The position numbers were made by a program, and so were the translations under genes. The notes beneath the pieces are model-generated. The model saw only the letters and a list, made by a program, of their open reading frames with translations. It had not been told where the DNA came from and ran no database searches. A stretch of DNA of 64,000 bases, from assembly GCF_006149005.1 (NCBI RefSeq), contig NZ_VBSL01000017.1:1-64000 (forward strand), read 5' to 3'. Source of the stretch: Larkinella sp. C7 (GTDB taxonomy: Bacteria; Bacteroidota; Bacteroidia; Cytophagales; Spirosomataceae). Shown in pieces: positions 62,424 to 64,000 of this stretch; within the stretch, counting starts at the first letter, position 1; each line of letters opens with the position of its first letter.

Positions 62424-64000
62424 ATGAAACACCTTGTTGCCTTCCTGGTCTGTCTTACGCTATCGTTTTCCCTGATTGCCCAATCCGACAACGCTTACAA
62501 CCTGCTTCCTTTTCCGGCCCAGTTTGCGGGCAGCGACGGTCACTTTACGGTTTCGGCCGCTACGCGCATCGTCATTGCCGCCAAAGACGCAGGGCAGCGG
62601 GCAGCCGCCCAAACGCTGGCCGGCCAACTGAAACTCGCCAGCGGTTTTCCAGTTACGGTGGCGTCGGCAACACCCGCGCTGGCCAAAGGGAAACACATCG
62701 TTTTTCAGGCGCACAAAGCCAGTCGCTGTGGCCCGGAAGGCTATGTTCTGAATGTAAAACCGGAACGGATTGTGGTGGAAGCCGAAACGCCCAAAGGGTA
62801 TTTCTACGCCGTTCAAACTTTGCTTCAGCTCTTGCCGACGGCGGTTTTCAGCCCCACGAAAGTCGACAACGTGGCCTGGACCATTCCGGCCTGCCAGCTA
62901 CTTGACCGGCCCCGCTACGGCTACCGGGGGCTGATGCTCGATGTTAGTCGCCATTTCATGCCGGTGTCGTTTGTCAAGCGGTTTATCGACCTGATGGCGA
63001 TGCACAAACTCAACACCTTCCACTGGCATTTGACCGACGACCAGGGCTGGCGGATCGAAATTAAAAAATACCCCAAACTGACGCAAATTGGTTCCAAACG
63101 CAAGGAAACCGTGGTGGGTCACAATGCCGCCAACTACCCATTTCAGTACGATGGAAAAGAGTACGGCGGTTTTTATACGCAGGAACAGATCAAGGATGTG
63201 GTTCGGTATGCGGCCGCCCGGCACGTGACGATTGTTCCCGAAATTGAAATGCCGGGCCACGCGCTGGCGGCTCTGGCTTCGTATCCCGAATTTTCGTGCG
63301 ATGCGGCCAAAAAATACGAAGTGGCGACGCGCTGGGGTATTTTCAAAGACGTCTACTGCCCCAACGAGCCAACGTTCGCGTTTTTGCAGCATGTGTTGAC
63401 GGAAGTGATGGCGTTGTTTCCCGGCAAATACATCCACATCGGCGGGGACGAATGCCCGAAAGACGCCTGGAAGGCCAGTGCATTCTGTCAGGACCTGATT
63501 AAAAAACTGAAGCTCAAAGACGAACACGAGTTGCAGAGTTACTTCATTCAGCGCATCGAAAAGTTTGTGAATTCGAAAGGCCGGGCCATCATCGGCTGGG
63601 ATGAAATTCTGGAAGGTGGTTTGGCACCGAATGCGACGGTGATGAGCTGGCGCGGCACCGAAGGCGGGATTGAAGCCGCCAGACAGAAACACAATGTGGT
63701 GATGACGCCCGGCGAATTCTGCTATCTGGATCAGTACCAGGGCAACCCGGCCCAGGAACCGCTGGCGGGTGGCGGCTATTTGCCCATCGAAAAAGTGTAC
63801 AGCTACGAGCCGACGCCCGCCGAACTGACGCCCGACCAGCAAAAATACATTCTGGGGGTGCAGGGTAACGTCTGGACCGAATACATTCCGACGACGCAGC
63901 ACGTCGAGTACATGGTTTTTCCGCGTGCGTCGGCGCTGGCCGAAATCGGCTGGATGCCAAAGGGGCCGCGCAATTTTGAGGATTTTGCGATGCGCCTGAA
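62424..64000 (+). CDS. Glycoside hydrolase family 20 beta-N-acetylhexosaminidase (3' end off window)
   Basis: Partial: 525 codons from ATG 62424 (MKHLVAFLVCLTLSFSLIAQ, a signal peptide), frame open to the window edge. Residues ~24-155 form the GH20b domain (YNLLPFPAQF, EGYVLNVKPERIVVEAE). The catalytic TIM barrel follows: YRGLMLDVSRHFMPVSFVKR, NTFHWHLTDDQGWRIEIKKYP, VPEIEMPGHALAAL, and HIGGDECPKDAW with the Asp-Glu catalytic pair. GWDEILEGGLAPNATVMSW is also typical. It removes terminal GlcNAc or GalNAc from glycans or chitooligosaccharides in the periplasm. It follows the propeller kinase by 77 bp. Confidence 0.93.
   Translation, partial: MKHLVAFLVCLTLSFSLIAQSDNAYNLLPFPAQFAGSDGHFTVSAATRIVIAAKDAGQRAAAQTLAGQLKLASGFPVTVASATPALAKGKHIVFQAHKASRCGPEGYVLNVKPERIVVEAETPKGYFYAVQTLLQLLPTAVFSPTKVDNVAWTIPACQLLDRPRYGYRGLMLDVSRHFMPVSFVKRFIDLMAMHKLNTFHWHLTDDQGWRIEIKKYPKLTQIGSKRKETVVGHNAANYPFQYDGKEYGGFYTQEQIKDVVRYAAARHVTIVPEIEMPGHALAALASYPEFSCDAAKKYEVATRWGIFKDVYCPNEPTFAFLQHVLTEVMALFPGKYIHIGGDECPKDAWKASAFCQDLIKKLKLKDEHELQSYFIQRIEKFVNSKGRAIIGWDEILEGGLAPNATVMSWRGTEGGIEAARQKHNVVMTPGEFCYLDQYQGNPAQEPLAGGGYLPIEKVYSYEPTPAELTPDQQKYILGVQGNVWTEYIPTTQHVEYMVFPRASALAEIGWMPKGPRNFEDFAMRL

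Noticed and set aside
62357-62905. 182-codon open frame overlapping the start of the GH20 gene
   Set aside because: Out of frame with the hexosaminidase, whose signal peptide and catalytic motifs are clear from 62424 on.
1-64000. tRNA, rRNA or insertion sequence genes
   Set aside because: None recognised by eye on either strand; a covariance-model scan would be needed to exclude a small RNA.

Overview
The window reads as chromosome of a free-living, moderately GC-rich member of the Bacteroidota, most likely order Cytophagales and a Spirosoma/Larkinella-type lineage. Support for this: FtsX/MacB permeases carrying an N-terminal prefix domain, a type IX secretion (T9SS) C-terminal tail, LytS/LytTR two-component systems, a reg_prop-propeller histidine kinase, a fused SecDF, a fused alpha/beta E1 dehydrogenase, ABC-2 permease fused to an M1 peptidase, and TAnnTTTG-type promoter boxes with no obvious Shine-Dalgarno sequences. 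I see no rRNA, tRNA, CRISPR array, transposase or prophage.

Layout. 0.1-5.6 kb: two tandem paralogous ABC permeases. 5.8-8.5 kb: a secreted PQQ-type sugar dehydrogenase with a T9SS tail. 8.5-12.7 kb: the conserved YbbP-YbbA / TesA-like trio (transporter divergent from esterase). 12.8-15.5 kb: dicarboxylate/glutamate symporter and a lipoprotein serine hydrolase. 15.5-21.4 kb: de novo NAD genes nadC, nadA and nadB, with a two-gene Septu-like anti-phage cassette (PtuA-type ATPase and PtuB-type HNH nuclease) lodged between nadA and nadB. 21.6-28.4 kb: small hypothetical protein, SecDF, amino-acid permease, CstB-like sulfur-handling protein. 28.4-33.6 kb: lipoprotein, nuoK, nuoJ, nuoI (the last with an unusual repeat tail) and the fused E1. 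33.9-41.1 kb: envelope cluster (DUF1573, LptD-like, amidase, MCE/MlaD) and an acyl-CoA carboxylase beta subunit. 41.3-48.5 kb: lipoprotein, an ethylene-receptor-like histidine kinase, a gene broken by one stop codon, SnoaL-like protein, Crp/Fnr regulator, N-sulfatase-like protein, GNAT, O-antigen ligase-like protein. 48.8-55.6 kb: ABC-2/M1 fusion with its ATPase, divergent from a LytS/LytTR pair. 55.8-64 kb: PKD/beta-helix lipoprotein, ferredoxin reductase and 2Fe-2S ferredoxin, propeller histidine kinase, and the start of a GH20 hexosaminidase running off the end.

The strongest leads are: (1) a histidine kinase whose N-terminus carries all seven key residues of the plant ethylene-binding domain at one constant offset; (2) the AT-rich Septu-like cassette inside the nad locus, preceded by a perfect 44-bp palindrome, separated from nadA by a probable terminator and placed 2 bp upstream of nadB, so nadB probably depends on it; (3) a NuoI whose C-terminus is extended by about 240 residues with five PVFRP repeats; and (4) a set of intergenic long hairpins of differing sequence, one with perfect 46-bp arms. 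Positions given for domains are estimates made by eye; no database search was possible.
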